Positions 11,601 to 20,943 of a stretch of DNA of 60,698 nucleotides are shown here, in pieces; within the stretch, counting starts at the first letter, position 1, and the number at the start of each line of letters is the position of its first letter. The stretch is from the NCBI GenBank assembly GCA_934567355.1, contig CAKTJC010000016.1, positions 1 through 60,698 on the forward strand. The letters run 5' to 3'. The notes below the pieces were generated by a model. It was not told the DNA's origin and made no database searches. It saw only the letters and a list, made by a program, of their open reading frames with translations. The DNA comes from an uncultured Oscillospiraceae bacterium. Lineage in GTDB: Bacteria > Bacillota > Clostridia > Oscillospirales > Oscillospiraceae. A program made the translations under genes and the position numbers.

Positions 11601-12981
11601 CGCCTACTGTATCGAAATGTTTGGGAAATCCCATGTGTTCCGGGCGGGAACCATCGGCACCGTGGCGGAAAAGACTGCCTTTGGCTATGTGAAAAAGTAC
11701 CTGTCCGAGCGGGGCAAGACCGCCAACCGGGCGGAGGAAGCACGGCTGGCTGCCGGATGCGTGGGCGTGCGCCGCACCACCGGCCAGCACCCCGGCGGCC
11801 TGGTGGTTATCCCCCAGGAAAATGAAATATGGGATTTCTGCCCGGTGCAGCACCCGGCGGACGACCCCAACGCCGACCAGATTACCACCCACTTTGAATA
11901 CCACTCCATGGAAGAGAACCTCCTGAAGCTGGACATGCTGGGTCACGATGACCCCACCATGATCCGCATGATGGAGGACATGACCGGCGTGGACGCGAAG
12001 ACCATTCCCCTGGACGACAAGCGCACCATGTCCATCTTCACCTCCTCCAAGGAGCTGGGCTATGAGAACGACAAGATTCTCGGCCCCACCGGCGCTGTTG
12101 CCATTCCGGAGTTCAACACCAAGTTTACCCGTGGAATGCTGCTGGATACCATGCCCACCCGGTTCGATACCCTGCTGCGGCTTTCCGGCTTCTCCCACGG
12201 CACGGACGTGTGGCTGGGCAACGCGAAAGATTTGATCACCTCTAAAACCGCAACGGTCGACCAGGCCATCGGGTGCCGCGATGACATTATGCTGTACCTG
12301 ATCTCCTGCGGCATGCCGGAGAAACGCTCCTTCAAGATCATGGAGGCAGTGCGAAAGGGCAGGGGACTGCCCGAGGGCGCGGAGCAGGAAATGATCGATG
12401 CCGGTGTGCCGGACTGGTACATCGGCTCCTGCAAGAAGATCAAATATCTCTTCCCCAAGGCGCACGCCGTGGCCTATGTTATGATGGCGTTCCGCATTGC
12501 CTGGTTCAAGGTGTATCACCCCCTGGCGTTCTACGCGGCCTATTTCTACCGCCGCAGTCAGAAGGGCGGCTTTGACGCGGTGCTCATGACCCACGGCAAG
12601 GAGGCGATCATGGCGAACATGGAGGCAATCGAGAACAACGAGAATTCCACCGATAAGGACGAAGATCTGCTTACCACCATGGAGGTCGTGTATGAATATT
12701 ATCTCCGGGGCTTTGAGTTCCTGCCCATCGACATTTACAAAAGCCACGCCACGAAATTCCTGATCCAGGACGGCAAGCTCCTGCCCCCCTTCGTCTCCAT
12801 TTCGGGTCTCGGCGAAAACGCCGCCTGGGATCTGATGAACGGCAGGGAGGGAAAGAGCTTTATCTCCATCGAAGAGGTCGCCCTGGCATGCCCCAAGGTT
12901 TCCAAGACCCACATCCAGATGCTTAAGGACGCCGGTGCCTTCGGCAGCTTGCCGGATACCAGTCAGATCAGTTTGTTTTAA
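8677..12981 (+). CDS. polC: DNA polymerase III alpha subunit, PolC type
   Basis: This 1434-residue protein is the Gram-positive replicative polymerase with built-in 3'-5' exonuclease. In order it shows an N-terminal region, an OB-fold (about 205-310), the PHP motif HLHTTMS (about 321), the exonuclease signature AFDLETTGL (about 414) inserted in the PHP domain, GSRGSVGSS (about 878), a four-Cys zinc module (about 904-935), and the catalytic PDIDLNF segment (about 958). Fingers and C-terminal domains complete the usual length. The ATG is preceded only by an A-run, and the upstream DNA is an interspersed repeat, so the translation start is less certain than the rest. A terminator disrupted by a MITE follows. 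Confidence 0.97.
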   Translation: MKETVYLLNMFSDYVPPAEIEEALSQAAIVAADIHAESRSVHVVAHSECYVPRRIVEAMEREVAALYGLARLNISLTHPETELQKIEPEELMMLFVSRNSMTRGSLAGAKWSWEGEKLTVALRANGKAAIEELVPQVQQELRKRFAAPVTIAVEAGAALEGKALFDAMDTMRQEEIDRYPTVQARQQAAAPRQETQESPTFYGKPFRGSVVAMKDMSMDMGTIILEGKVFAVDHKELTKRNAYVVKFDMTDNTNSIRVSRFLEAKEAKPIIENVQVGSVLRVQGKLIEDRFENDMVLKPYAIMPGSLPKRKDLATEGKRVELHLHTTMSNMDALTDTAAAVKTAAAWGHKAIAITDHGVAQSFPDAMKAASKAKVAGTDENIKILYGCEGYYVNDVDDRIVVHGTQEMSFDDEYVAFDLETTGLSSRNDHIIEIGAVLLRRGEEIDRFQTFVDPEMPLSPKIIELTGITPDMLVGAPKLGEVLPKFLDFIGGRVLVAHNSDFDTGFIRNACERLGYPYTYTAVDTLILSQNMLPQLSKFKLDIVSNALSLPDFNHHRAGDDAMTCGLIMDRLMTKMEEELDIHTLQAVNPAMISLRSKGRVTDRHARHIIIFAKNQVGLRNLYHLISDSNLKYFKRVPRMPKSSILEMREGLIIGSACEAGELFQAIIDGKSEDELRRIASFYDYLEIQPLANNRFMLDKGIAKDMEDLRNFNRTVVRLGQELGKPVVATGDVHFLNPEDETFRHILLATKGFEDADKPNPLYFRTTDEMLEEFSYLGKEKAYEVVVTNPNLIADMCESLRPVPHNLFAPKIENSVEDLKRLVYGKFRRLYGDNPPELMTRRVETELHDIINCHYDVIYMSAQKLVQNSLEHGYLVGSRGSVGSSIVAYMSGITEVNSFPPHYRCPNPECKFATFDVPKGYGCGADLPDAVCPKCGTKFEKDGFNIPFETFLGFGGDKVPDIDLNFSGEYQAKAHAYCIEMFGKSHVFRAGTIGTVAEKTAFGYVKKYLSERGKTANRAEEARLAAGCVGVRRTTGQHPGGLVVIPQENEIWDFCPVQHPADDPNADQITTHFEYHSMEENLLKLDMLGHDDPTMIRMMEDMTGVDAKTIPLDDKRTMSIFTSSKELGYENDKILGPTGAVAIPEFNTKFTRGMLLDTMPTRFDTLLRLSGFSHGTDVWLGNAKDLITSKTATVDQAIGCRDDIMLYLISCGMPEKRSFKIMEAVRKGRGLPEGAEQEMIDAGVPDWYIGSCKKIKYLFPKAHAVAYVMMAFRIAWFKVYHPLAFYAAYFYRRSQKGGFDAVLMTHGKEAIMANMEAIENNENSTDKDEDLLTTMEVVYEYYLRGFEFLPIDIYKSHATKFLIQDGKLLPPFVSISGLGENAAWDLMNGREGKSFISIEEVALACPKVSKTHIQMLKDAGAFGSLPDTSQISLF

Positions 12982-12986
12982 GGGTG

Positions 12987-13091
12987 CCCCCGCCGTGCAT
13001 CTGAACTGCACCCCATTTCTTAGTACAAGTATTATATCATACTTGTCTAACAAATGGGGTGCAGTTCACATCGGCTGGGGGTGCTCTTTTT
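12987..13091 (+). terminator. polC terminator, split by an insertion
   Basis: The arm CCCCCGCCG (12987-12995) pairs with CGGC.GGGGG (13072-13081, one bulged T) and is followed by TGCTCTTTTTC. Taking out the inserted element and one CATC copy leaves a compact hairpin with a TGCAT loop. The insertion therefore lies in the terminator loop. Confidence 0.65.
13002..13068. mobile_element. 67-bp MITE-like palindrome with CATC target duplication
   Basis: The element is almost wholly palindromic. The outer arms TGAACTGCACCCCATTT and complement are 17 bp and perfect; the inner arms ACAAGTAT/ATACTTGT flank a 6-nt centre. CATC directly flanks both ends (12998-13001 and 13069-13072), as a transposition duplication would. 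The end sequence resembles terminal repeats of IS3-family elements in Firmicutes, from memory. It has no coding capacity. Confidence 0.75.
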
Positions 13092-13116
13092 CAAGGCATG
13101 TTTTTTCCATGCCTTG
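13092..13116. other. Stem-loop upstream of gdpP
   Basis: A perfect 9-bp stem CAAGGCATG/CATGCCTTG encloses a 7-nt T-rich loop. There is no T-run after it on either strand, so its role is unknown. Confidence 0.5.
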
Positions 13117-13137
13117 GCAATAATATTGGAATTATAC

Positions 13138-13166
13138 TTGAATGCTGACGCTTGATTTGCTATAAT
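13138..13166 (+). promoter_or_regulatory. gdpP operon promoter
   Basis: TTGAAT, 17-nt spacer, TATAAT with an extended TGC just upstream. It is one of the strongest promoter matches in the window. Confidence 0.8.
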
Positions 13167-13197
13167 AAACTGGACTATCTGTAAGGAGGCACTGCGT

Positions 13198-15171
13198 GTG
13201 GACAAAAAGCTGATGCGGCTGTTTCGGCCGTCCAGAGCCATTTATTATGTGCTGATGGTGGCGTTTGCAATCGGCTCGCTGATGGTAAAGCAGTACCTGC
13301 TGGCGGGGGCGGAGCTGGTCGCCACCGGGGCGGCTTTTTTGGTGCACCTGAGTCACCAGCGTGCCAGCAACCGCCGTATCCGGCAGTATTTGCAGCGTGC
13401 CTCCGATACGCTGGAGAGCACCGGCCAGGGCGCAAGCCCCTTCCCCGCAGTGCTGGTGCAGCTGGGGGACGAAAATGTGGTCTGGTGCAATGCCAAATTC
13501 ACGGAGCTCACCGGCCTGACCCTCACCTCTGTCAATCATCAGCTGGAGGATGTGCTCCCCGGTGTGGGCGTGGACTGGCTGGTCGCCGGAAAGACCGAGT
13601 GCCCCAAGGAGCTGGAGCTGTCCGGCCGCCGCTACCGCCTGTTCGGCACGGCGGTGAAGGAGAAGGCAGGTCCCGCCCTGGTGGGCGTGATCTACCTGAA
13701 TGATCTGACCGAGCTCTACCAGGTGCGTGACGAATACATTCGCTCCCGTCCGGTGGTTTCCATCATCATGGTGGATAACTACGAGGAGTTGACCAAGAAT
13801 CTGACTGAGGGTGCGATCTCCACTCTGAATGCCAAGCTCAACGAGGTCATTGCCAACTGGACGGAGCCGTATCACGGGCTCCTGCGGCGGCTGGAAAAGA
13901 ACCGCTTCCTGTTTGTGTTTGAAAAGCGGGATCTGGAGGATGCGGTCAACCATAAATTCTCCCTCCTGCACGAAATACACAGCATCGCCAGTCCCTCCGG
14001 TCTGGCGGCATCGGCCTCCATCGGCCTGGGTGTGGACGGCAGCAGCTTTGAGGAAAGCTACAACTTCGCAGCTCTGGGCATTGAGATGGCGCTCAGCCGG
14101 GGCGGCGACCAGGCGGTCATCAAAGACCGGATGAATTTCACCTTCTTCGGCGGCCGCAGCATCGAGGCGGAGTATACCAGCAAGGTTCGCTCCCGGGTCA
14201 CCGCCAATTCCCTGATGGAGCTGTTCGGCCAGAGCAGCCGGGTGTTCGTCATGGGGCACAGCAATGCCGACCTGGACAGCCTGGGTGCAGCCATGGGCAT
14301 CTGCTGCCTGTGCCGCAAAAAGGGCAAGCAGGCAAACATCGTGATCGATCTGGAAAAGAATTCCGTGGGCAAGCTGATCGCCGAGGTGGAGCAGGTGCCG
14401 GAGTACGACGGCGTGTTCCTCTCCGGCCAGGAGGCCATGGTGGCCTGCGACAACGGCAGCATCCTGGTGGTGGTGGATACCAACCGACCTGACCAGGTGG
14501 AGTGGAAGCCCCTGCTGGAGGCCATCCCCAAGGTATGCGTGGTGGATCATCACCGCCGCGCGGCGGATTATATCAGCCCCGTGGTGGTAAACCTGCATGA
14601 GACCTATGCCTCCTCCGCCTCCGAGCTGGTGACGGAGCTGATCACCTACGGCGCAGAGAGCAGCGATGTGCTGCCCATCGAGGCCAAGGCGCTGCTGGCA
14701 GGCATCTGCATGGATACCAAGTTCTTCAATGTTCGCACCGGCGAGCGCACCTTCGAGGCCGCCGCCGCTCTGCGCAGAATGGGCGCGGACACCACGGAAG
14801 TGAAGCTGCTGATGCAGAACGACTTCCAGGATACCGTGGCAAAGTACCAGATCGTCAAATCCGCCCGGCTGTACCGGGATGAGCTGGCCATTGCCGCGCT
14901 GAATTATGAGGCCAACCGCATTCTCGCTGCCCAGGCGGCGGATGATATGCTGAATATCGCGGGCATCACCGCCTCGTTCGTCCTCTTCCCAGAGGGCGGG
15001 CAGACCATCATTTCCGCCCGCAGCATCGGCAAGGTAAACGTGCAGGTGATCCTGGAGGCGCTGGGCGGCGGCGGCAACGCCATGGTGGCCGGAGCGCAGC
15101 TGAAGGATACCGAGGTCAAGCAGGCGCTGGAGCGCCTGGTGGAAGCGATCGATAAATTTTACGAAGGATAA
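13198..15171 (+). CDS. gdpP: GdpP-type cyclic di-AMP phosphodiesterase
   Basis: This 657-residue membrane protein should hydrolyse c-di-AMP. Two N-terminal membrane segments (about 14-58) are followed by a PAS-like region (about 75-140), a degenerate GGDEF domain (about 180-305), a DHH domain with NADLDSLG (about 353) and VVDHH (about 448), and a DHHA1 domain near the end. In the DHHA1 glycine motif the usual His is Asn ([10 protein letters not shown]). It starts at GTG with AAGGAGG 8 nt upstream; a strong promoter precedes it. rplI and dnaB follow, as in many Firmicutes. Confidence 0.93.
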   Translation: MDKKLMRLFRPSRAIYYVLMVAFAIGSLMVKQYLLAGAELVATGAAFLVHLSHQRASNRRIRQYLQRASDTLESTGQGASPFPAVLVQLGDENVVWCNAKFTELTGLTLTSVNHQLEDVLPGVGVDWLVAGKTECPKELELSGRRYRLFGTAVKEKAGPALVGVIYLNDLTELYQVRDEYIRSRPVVSIIMVDNYEELTKNLTEGAISTLNAKLNEVIANWTEPYHGLLRRLEKNRFLFVFEKRDLEDAVNHKFSLLHEIHSIASPSGLAASASIGLGVDGSSFEESYNFAALGIEMALSRGGDQAVIKDRMNFTFFGGRSIEAEYTSKVRSRVTANSLMELFGQSSRVFVMGHSNADLDSLGAAMGICCLCRKKGKQANIVIDLEKNSVGKLIAEVEQVPEYDGVFLSGQEAMVACDNGSILVVVDTNRPDQVEWKPLLEAIPKVCVVDHHRRAADYISPVVVNLHETYASSASELVTELITYGAESSDVLPIEAKALLAGICMDTKFFNVRTGERTFEAAAALRRMGADTTEVKLLMQNDFQDTVAKYQIVKSARLYRDELAIAALNYEANRILAAQAADDMLNIAGITASFVLFPEGGQTIISARSIGKVNVQVILEALGGGGNAMVAGAQLKDTEVKQALERLVEAIDKFYEG

Positions 15172-15184
15172 GGAGAAACAGAAT

Positions 15185-15631
15185 ATGAAAGTGATTTTGC
15201 TTCAGGACGTAAAGGGCAAGGGCAAGAAGGGGCAGATGCTCGAGGTTTCCGACGGCTACGCCCGCAATTATATGCTGCCCCGGAAGATCGCCATCGAGGC
15301 GACTCCCGACGCCGTCAATACCATGAAGATGAATGACAAGGCCACCCAGGAGCGCATCGCCCGGGAAAAGGCCGAGGCCATGGAAATTTCCAAGACCCTG
15401 CGGGGGCTGACCGTGGTGGTCAAGGCCAAGGGCGGCGGAGCAGGCCGCCTGTTCGGCTCCATCACCAACCAGGAAATTGCCGATTCTCTGAAGGCACAGA
15501 GCGGCATTGCCCTGGATAAGCGCAAGATCGTCATTGCCGATGCCATCAAGACCGTGGGCACCTACACCGTCACCTGCAAGCTGGGCTACGAGATCACCGC
15601 GCCCCTGACGGTAAAGATCGAGGAAATCTGA
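15185..15631 (+). CDS. rplI: 50S ribosomal protein L9
   Basis: This 148-residue protein binds domain V of 23S rRNA and limits frameshifting. The sequence begins with the family signature [15 protein letters not shown] and [10 protein letters not shown], followed by the long connecting helix and the C-terminal domain ending in PLTVKIEEI. Length matches the family. Its ribosome binding site TAAGGAG overlaps the gdpP stop codon. Confidence 0.98.
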   Translation: MKVILLQDVKGKGKKGQMLEVSDGYARNYMLPRKIAIEATPDAVNTMKMNDKATQERIAREKAEAMEISKTLRGLTVVVKAKGGGAGRLFGSITNQEIADSLKAQSGIALDKRKIVIADAIKTVGTYTVTCKLGYEITAPLTVKIEEI

Positions 15632-15702
15632 GTTAGTGGCTAGTGGATAGGTGCGCACTGCCCGATGAACGGGAAACACCCCTACAGATGGCGTGTGCAA
15701 AC

Positions 15703-15791
15703 CGGTTTTTGAGCAGTATCGTCACCGGGCGGGTCAGGAACCAACGTATCCGTACCATCCCCGTAGCGTCGTTAAAAAAGGAGAGAAGAAC
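15703..15791 (+). repeat. Interspersed repeat, copy B (upstream of dnaB)
   Basis: About 88 bp nearly colinear with the copy before polC, sharing blocks such as GGTTTTTGAG, CGTCACCGGG, GGGTCAGG, CGTATCCGTAC and GTTAAAAAA. In this copy the 3' end gives dnaB a proper GGAG ribosome binding site. Read on the minus strand both copies can be translated into a similar short spurious peptide. Confidence 0.75.
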
Positions 15792-17129
15792 ATGGATGAG
15801 GAATTGACAGCCCGCCAGGTGCCCCATTCGCTGGAGGCGGAGCAGGCGGTTCTGGGTTCCATCCTCATCGACAGCCGCTGCATCACCGACGTGGTGGGCA
15901 CGGTTCAGCCGGAGGATTTTTATTTACAGCAGAACCGGGAGATTTTTGAGACCATTTATACCATGTTCAATTTCTCCCAGACCATCGACCCGGTGACCGT
16001 GCTGGACAAGATGAAGGAGCTGGGCGTCTACCACGACAATTCCAGGGACTATATCCTCCAGCTGATGGAGATCACACCCACCGCCGTCAACGTCGGCCGC
16101 TACGCCAAAATTGTGCAGGAGAAGGCCATGCTCCGCGGCCTGGGGCAGGCAGCCACCGATATTTCGGAGATGGTGTCCGACCAGGTGGGCTCCTCCGAGG
16201 AAATTCTGGAGTCCGCCGAAAAGAAAATCTATGCCCTGCGCAAGGGCGAGCGCGGCGACAGCTTGGAGCACATCGGCACCACGCTGCACAAGGTGTTTGA
16301 CCGCCTGACCGAGCTGAGCCAGTCCGATTCCGCCATCCCCGGCCTTTCCACAGGGCTGCGGGATCTGGATACGAAGATCAACGGCCTGAATAAATCCGAC
16401 CTGATCCTGATTGCCGCCCGACCCGCCATGGGTAAATCCGCCTTTTCCCTGAACCTGGGCATGAGCGTGGCGCGGCAGTACGGCAAAACCGTAGCCATTT
16501 TCAACCTGGAAATGTCCCGGGAGCAGCTGGCCATGCGTCTGCTGGCAAGCCAATCCTTTGTGGACAGTCAGAAGCTTGCCACCGGCAAGCTCTCGGAGGA
16601 AGAGTGGAGCAAACTCTGCATGGGCTCTGCCGCCCTGAGCCAGACAGACATCCGCATTGACGACAACCCCACCGTCACCGTGGCGGAGATTAACGCCAAA
16701 TGCCGCCGCCTGGATAATCTCGGGCTGGTGATCATCGACTATCTTCAGCTGATGACCGGCTCCGGCTATGGCAGGAACAGCGAAAACCGCGTCACCGTGG
16801 TGGGCGAAATTTCCCGTGCGTTGAAGATCATGGCAAAGGAACTCAATGTTCCGGTTATCTGCCTGAGCCAGCTTTCCCGTGCGGTGGAGAGCCGCACTGA
16901 TAAACGCCCCATCATGTCCGACCTCCGGGAATCCGGCGCCATCGAGCAGGATGCGGACGTGATCATGTTCCTGTACCGGGATGAATATTACAATGCCAAT
17001 ACCGAGGACAAGGGGATCGCGGAGTGCATCGTGTCCAAAAACCGCCACGGCGAGACCGGCGCGGTGAAGCTCCAGTGGATGCCCCAGTTCCAGCTTTTTG
17101 CCGACCGGGAGTGGAAGCATGCTGAATAA
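15792..17129 (+). CDS. dnaB: Replicative DNA helicase
   Basis: This 445-residue hexameric helicase unwinds DNA at the fork. The N-terminal DnaB domain (PHSLEAEQAVLGSIL) is followed by a RecA-like motor with Walker A in ARPAMGKSAF (about 215), the Walker B segment LVIIDYLQLM, and SDLRESGAIEQDAD near the end. An open frame extends 33 codons upstream, but the ATG at 15792 with GGAG before it matches family starts. Its last 11 bp overlap tilS. Confidence 0.97.
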   Translation: MDEELTARQVPHSLEAEQAVLGSILIDSRCITDVVGTVQPEDFYLQQNREIFETIYTMFNFSQTIDPVTVLDKMKELGVYHDNSRDYILQLMEITPTAVNVGRYAKIVQEKAMLRGLGQAATDISEMVSDQVGSSEEILESAEKKIYALRKGERGDSLEHIGTTLHKVFDRLTELSQSDSAIPGLSTGLRDLDTKINGLNKSDLILIAARPAMGKSAFSLNLGMSVARQYGKTVAIFNLEMSREQLAMRLLASQSFVDSQKLATGKLSEEEWSKLCMGSAALSQTDIRIDDNPTVTVAEINAKCRRLDNLGLVIIDYLQLMTGSGYGRNSENRVTVVGEISRALKIMAKELNVPVICLSQLSRAVESRTDKRPIMSDLRESGAIEQDADVIMFLYRDEYYNANTEDKGIAECIVSKNRHGETGAVKLQWMPQFQLFADREWKHAE

Positions 17130-18393
17130 GCTCTGCGCCGCCCTGACGGAAGGCGCAATGGTGCAGCCCGGCGACCATGTTGTCTGCGCCGTCTCCGGCG
17201 GGGCGGATTCCGTGGCGCTGCTGTTTGGGCTGTACCTTTTGAAGGAAAAACTGAATATCACTCTTTCCGCTGCCCATTTCAACCATCATCTCCGGGGGGA
17301 GGAATCGGACGGCGACGAGCGCTTCGTCCGGGAGTTCTGCGCGGGCTACGGAATCGCACTGGAAGTCGGCGGCGCACAGGTGCAGCCCGGGAAAAAGGGA
17401 CTGGAGGCCGCCGCGAGAGAGGCAAGGTATGCCTTCCTGCGCACTCTCCCCGGAAAGATTGCCACGGCGCACACCGCCGACGACAATGCCGAAACCATCC
17501 TCATGCACCTGCTGCGGGGCACGGGGCTGAAGGGACTGGGGGGCATCCGCCCCATCAGTGGCAGCGTCATCCGCCCCATGCTGTACATCACCCGGCAGGA
17601 GGTGGAGGAATTTCTGGAGGAATATCACCTCCCCCACCGGGAGGACAGCTCCAACACCGGCGATGATTTCCTGCGCAATCGCATCCGCCACCGGGTGATG
17701 CCGCTGCTGACTGCCGAAAATCCCGGCGCGGCGCTGGCAATTTCCGCCATGGCGCAGCGGGTGCGGCAGGACGAAGCGTATCTGCAATCCCTCCTGCAGG
17801 AGGAAATGCCCCCCGTCAGCTGCCTGCGGACACTGCCGCTGCCGCTGCAATGCCGCTATGCGGAGCGCTTTTTGAAGCGAAATGGGATCCCGGAGCCAGA
17901 GCAGGCGCACATTTCCGGTGTGCTCGCGCTGATCGCATCGGAGAAGCCCTCCGCCCGGATGAATTTTCCCGGCGGAGCCGTCATTGCCCGGGATTACGAG
18001 CGGCTTGCCCGCCTGGATCCGATGCCCTTGCCACTCCCGGCGGAGATCTCCGTCCCGGGTGTGTACATGCTCCCCCAGTGGGGCATCCGCGTGTCCGCCA
18101 GCCGCACCCCCAATGGGGGAACCGGCGTAAGAACCCAGGGCACCCTGACTGTGCGCAGCCGCCGGGAGGGGGATGCTCTCCGCTTAAGCGGGGGCACCAA
18201 GAGCCTGAAAAAACGAATGATCGACCGCAAGATCAGCGTCGAACGCCGCAGCCGTATCCCCGTGCTGGCCGACAGCGGCGGCGTGGTGTGGGCAGGGGGC
18301 TTTGGCTTCCATCTGGATCGCTTGAGCGAAACGCCAACGTGTTATCTTGTTATTGATAAAATTGATTCAGATACAAACGTCCGGGAGGAATAG
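17119..18393 (+). CDS. tilS: tRNA(Ile)-lysidine synthase
   Basis: This 424-residue PP-loop ATPase adds lysine to C34 of the CAU-anticodon tRNA-Ile, changing its decoding from AUG to AUA. The ATP-binding motif SGGADS is near residue 32, followed by AAHFNHHLRGEESDGDE and FLRNRIRH. The C-terminal part has the TilS C-terminal domain (RREGDALRLSGGTKSLKK). The ATG chosen overlaps the dnaB stop by 11 bp and gives the usual short N-terminus. The hpt neighbour is the standard Firmicutes tilS-hpt-ftsH order. Confidence 0.95.
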   Translation: MLNKLCAALTEGAMVQPGDHVVCAVSGGADSVALLFGLYLLKEKLNITLSAAHFNHHLRGEESDGDERFVREFCAGYGIALEVGGAQVQPGKKGLEAAAREARYAFLRTLPGKIATAHTADDNAETILMHLLRGTGLKGLGGIRPISGSVIRPMLYITRQEVEEFLEEYHLPHREDSSNTGDDFLRNRIRHRVMPLLTAENPGAALAISAMAQRVRQDEAYLQSLLQEEMPPVSCLRTLPLPLQCRYAERFLKRNGIPEPEQAHISGVLALIASEKPSARMNFPGGAVIARDYERLARLDPMPLPLPAEISVPGVYMLPQWGIRVSASRTPNGGTGVRTQGTLTVRSRREGDALRLSGGTKSLKKRMIDRKISVERRSRIPVLADSGGVVWAGGFGFHLDRLSETPTCYLVIDKIDSDTNVREE

Positions 18394-18399
18394 AAAGAA

Positions 18400-18942
18400 A
18401 TGGAACAGGATATTCAAAAGATTCTCATTACCGAAGAGCAGCTGCGTACCCGCATTGCCCAGCTGGGGCAGCAGCTGACCCAGGACTACGCCGGAAAGAC
18501 CCCCGTCATTGTGGGCGTTCTCAAGGGCGTGGTGGTATTCTATGCGGATATGATCCGCCAGATCAAGGTACCCTGCCAGATGGATTTTATGTGGATCTCC
18601 AGCTATCAGGGAACCAATTCCACCGGCATGATGGAGGTAAAGCGGGATGTGACCGTCGACCTCAAGAATCGCCACGTGCTGATCCTGGAGGACATCTATG
18701 ACACCGGCAATTCTCTGGATTTTACCTATCGCCATCTCATGGCGAAGCAGCCCGCTTCGCTGAAGATATGCACCCTGCTGGATAAGCCGGAGCGCCGCAA
18801 GCCCGGCATCACCCTGAAGCCGGACTATGTGGGCTTCACCGTACCCAATGAATTTGTGGTGGGCTATGGATTGGATTACAACGAGCTATACCGCAATCTT
18901 CCCTATGTGGGTGTCCTGAAGCCGGAAGTTTACGAAAAATAA
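18400..18942 (+). CDS. hpt: Hypoxanthine phosphoribosyltransferase
   Basis: This 180-residue salvage enzyme makes IMP (and GMP) from hypoxanthine (guanine) and PRPP. The PRPP-binding loop reads VLILEDIYDTGNSL, and the base-binding C-terminal part has PDYVGFTVPNEFVVGYGLDY. It lies between tilS and ftsH. The ribosome binding site GGGAGGAA precedes the ATG, overlapping the tilS end. Confidence 0.97.
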   Translation: MEQDIQKILITEEQLRTRIAQLGQQLTQDYAGKTPVIVGVLKGVVVFYADMIRQIKVPCQMDFMWISSYQGTNSTGMMEVKRDVTVDLKNRHVLILEDIYDTGNSLDFTYRHLMAKQPASLKICTLLDKPERRKPGITLKPDYVGFTVPNEFVVGYGLDYNELYRNLPYVGVLKPEVYEK

Positions 18943-18954
18943 GGAGTTACACGA

Positions 18955-20838
18955 TTGAAAGACCAACGCAGGAGTTTAATGCCGATCCTTTACCTTTTGG
19001 TGCTGGTGCTGGTGCTCAGCTGGGCACTCAATCAGTTCGGCCAGAAATCCAATACCATTCCCTATTCCCGCCTGGTGGAGCTTTTCCGTCAGGAGCAGGT
19101 GAGCCAGTTCCTGGTGGAGGGCAACACCATTACCCTGGTGCTGCGAACTCCCTACAACGGGAAAACCAACATTACCTCAGGTCTGGCTGACCCGGATGGC
19201 TTCCGCAGTCAGATGCAGAGCCTTTTCGATGAGCAGATGGATTCCGGTGTGCTCACCGCCTATGATTTCGTGGCGGACAAGAGCTATACCCCCTATGATT
19301 TCATCGTTCCGCTTCTGGTGGTGGGGGGCGTGTTGCTGATCGCCTGGGCATTCCTGATGGGGCGGATGAACGGTGCCGGAAATCCCATGGCGCAGTTCGG
19401 CAAGGCCAGAACGGTGATGGGTGTGCCGGACAACCGCAAGGTCACATTTGAGGATGTGGCCGGTGCGGACGAAGAAAAGCAGGAGCTGGAAGAAGTGGTT
19501 GACTTCCTCCGGGACCCTGCCAAGTATACCGCCATGGGTGCCCGCATTCCTCATGGCTTGCTGCTGGTTGGCCCTCCGGGCACCGGCAAAACGCTGCTTG
19601 CCAGAGCCACCGCCGGAGAGGCGGGGGTGCAGTTCCTCTCCATTTCCGGCTCTGACTTTGTGGAAATGTATGTGGGCGTGGGTGCCAGCCGTGTCCGTGA
19701 CCTGTTTGAGCAGGCCAAGAAACTGGCACCTGCCATCATCTTCATTGATGAAATCGATGCGGTGGGCCGCAAGCGCGGCAGCGGCATGGGCGGCGGTCAC
19801 GACGAGCGGGAGCAGACCCTGAATCAGCTGCTGGTGGAAATGGACGGCTTCGGCACCACCGAGGGCATCATCGTGCTGGCAGCCACCAACCGCCCGGACA
19901 TCCTTGACCCGGCGCTGCTGCGCCCCGGTCGGTTTGACCGGCAGATTCAGGTGAACCGCCCGGATGTGAAGGGCAGAGAGGAGATTCTCAAGGTTCACGC
20001 CAAGAATAAGCGCATGGATGAATCCGTCAACCTGCACACCATTGCCCGCTCCACCGCCGGATTCACCGGCGCAGATTTGAGCAACCTGCTCAACGAGGCG
20101 GCAATCCTGGCCGCCCGGAACAACCGCCCTGCTTTTACCATGGAGGATGTGGACGAGGCCATGATGAAAATTCTGGCAGGTCCCGCCAAAAAGAGCCATG
20201 TGGCATCCCGCCGTGACCTGAAAACCACCGCCATTCACGAGGCCGGTCACGCCGTTGCCATGTATCGGCTGCCCACCCATGACCCGGTGCGGCACATCAC
20301 CATTGTGCCCCGGGGCAGAAGCCTGGGCGCTACCTGGAGCCTTCCCAAGGATGATTCCTCCAACATGACCCGCAACGAAATGTACGAGCAGATTGTGGCG
20401 CTGTTGGGCGGCAGAGCCGCCGAGGAGCTGTTCCTGGGAGATATTTCCGTGGGCGCTTCCAATGACATCGAGCGCGCCAGCAAGCTGGCAAAGGACATGG
20501 TGGCACGCTACGGCATGAGCGAGAAGATTGGCACCGTCAGCTATCTGGACGATGGCGAGGTGTTCATCGGACGGGACTACCAGAGCACCAAGAGCTACTC
20601 CGAGCAGGTGGCCGGCACCATCGACCAGGAGGTCAAGACCCTGATTGACCGCGCCTATGACCAGTGCCGCGACATTCTGAAAAAGGACAGCGGCAAGCTC
20701 CAGGAGCTGGCAGATTATCTGCTTGCCAACGAGTCCATCACCGGCGAGCAGTTTAAGAATCTCATGGAGGGCAAGGAGCTGGGCGAAGCCTCCGCTACCT
20801 CCCTCACCGACGGCTTCGAAGAGCCTGAGGAGCAGTAA
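18955..20838 (+). CDS. ftsH: ATP-dependent zinc metalloprotease FtsH
   Basis: This 627-residue membrane AAA+ protease degrades damaged and regulatory proteins. Two membrane segments (about 9-23 and 117-135) flank a small external domain. The AAA module has GPPGTGKT (about 203) and [13 protein letters not shown]. The zinc motif HEAGH is near residue 427. It starts at TTG with AAGGAG 8 nt upstream, overlapping the hpt stop. It is the last gene of this run; a hairpin follows. Confidence 0.97.
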   Translation: MKDQRRSLMPILYLLVLVLVLSWALNQFGQKSNTIPYSRLVELFRQEQVSQFLVEGNTITLVLRTPYNGKTNITSGLADPDGFRSQMQSLFDEQMDSGVLTAYDFVADKSYTPYDFIVPLLVVGGVLLIAWAFLMGRMNGAGNPMAQFGKARTVMGVPDNRKVTFEDVAGADEEKQELEEVVDFLRDPAKYTAMGARIPHGLLLVGPPGTGKTLLARATAGEAGVQFLSISGSDFVEMYVGVGASRVRDLFEQAKKLAPAIIFIDEIDAVGRKRGSGMGGGHDEREQTLNQLLVEMDGFGTTEGIIVLAATNRPDILDPALLRPGRFDRQIQVNRPDVKGREEILKVHAKNKRMDESVNLHTIARSTAGFTGADLSNLLNEAAILAARNNRPAFTMEDVDEAMMKILAGPAKKSHVASRRDLKTTAIHEAGHAVAMYRLPTHDPVRHITIVPRGRSLGATWSLPKDDSSNMTRNEMYEQIVALLGGRAAEELFLGDISVGASNDIERASKLAKDMVARYGMSEKIGTVSYLDDGEVFIGRDYQSTKSYSEQVAGTIDQEVKTLIDRAYDQCRDILKKDSGKLQELADYLLANESITGEQFKNLMEGKELGEASATSLTDGFEEPEEQ

Positions 20839-20851
20839 CCGTTAATTCAAA

Positions 20852-20902
20852 AGCGCCCCGATGAAGGGAACCTGTTTAAGGCCACTCCTTCATCGGGGCG
20901 CT
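20852..20902. terminator. Convergent terminator between ftsH and the BlaR1-like gene
   Basis: A perfect 16-bp stem (20852-20867 with 20887-20902) has a 19-nt loop. A TTTT run follows it on the minus strand, so it serves the BlaR1-like gene best; on the plus strand the T-run is poor. Confidence 0.7.
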
Positions 20903-20943
20903 GCGGTTATATGCCTGAAATATCGGTCAGCCTTGCGGTCGAA

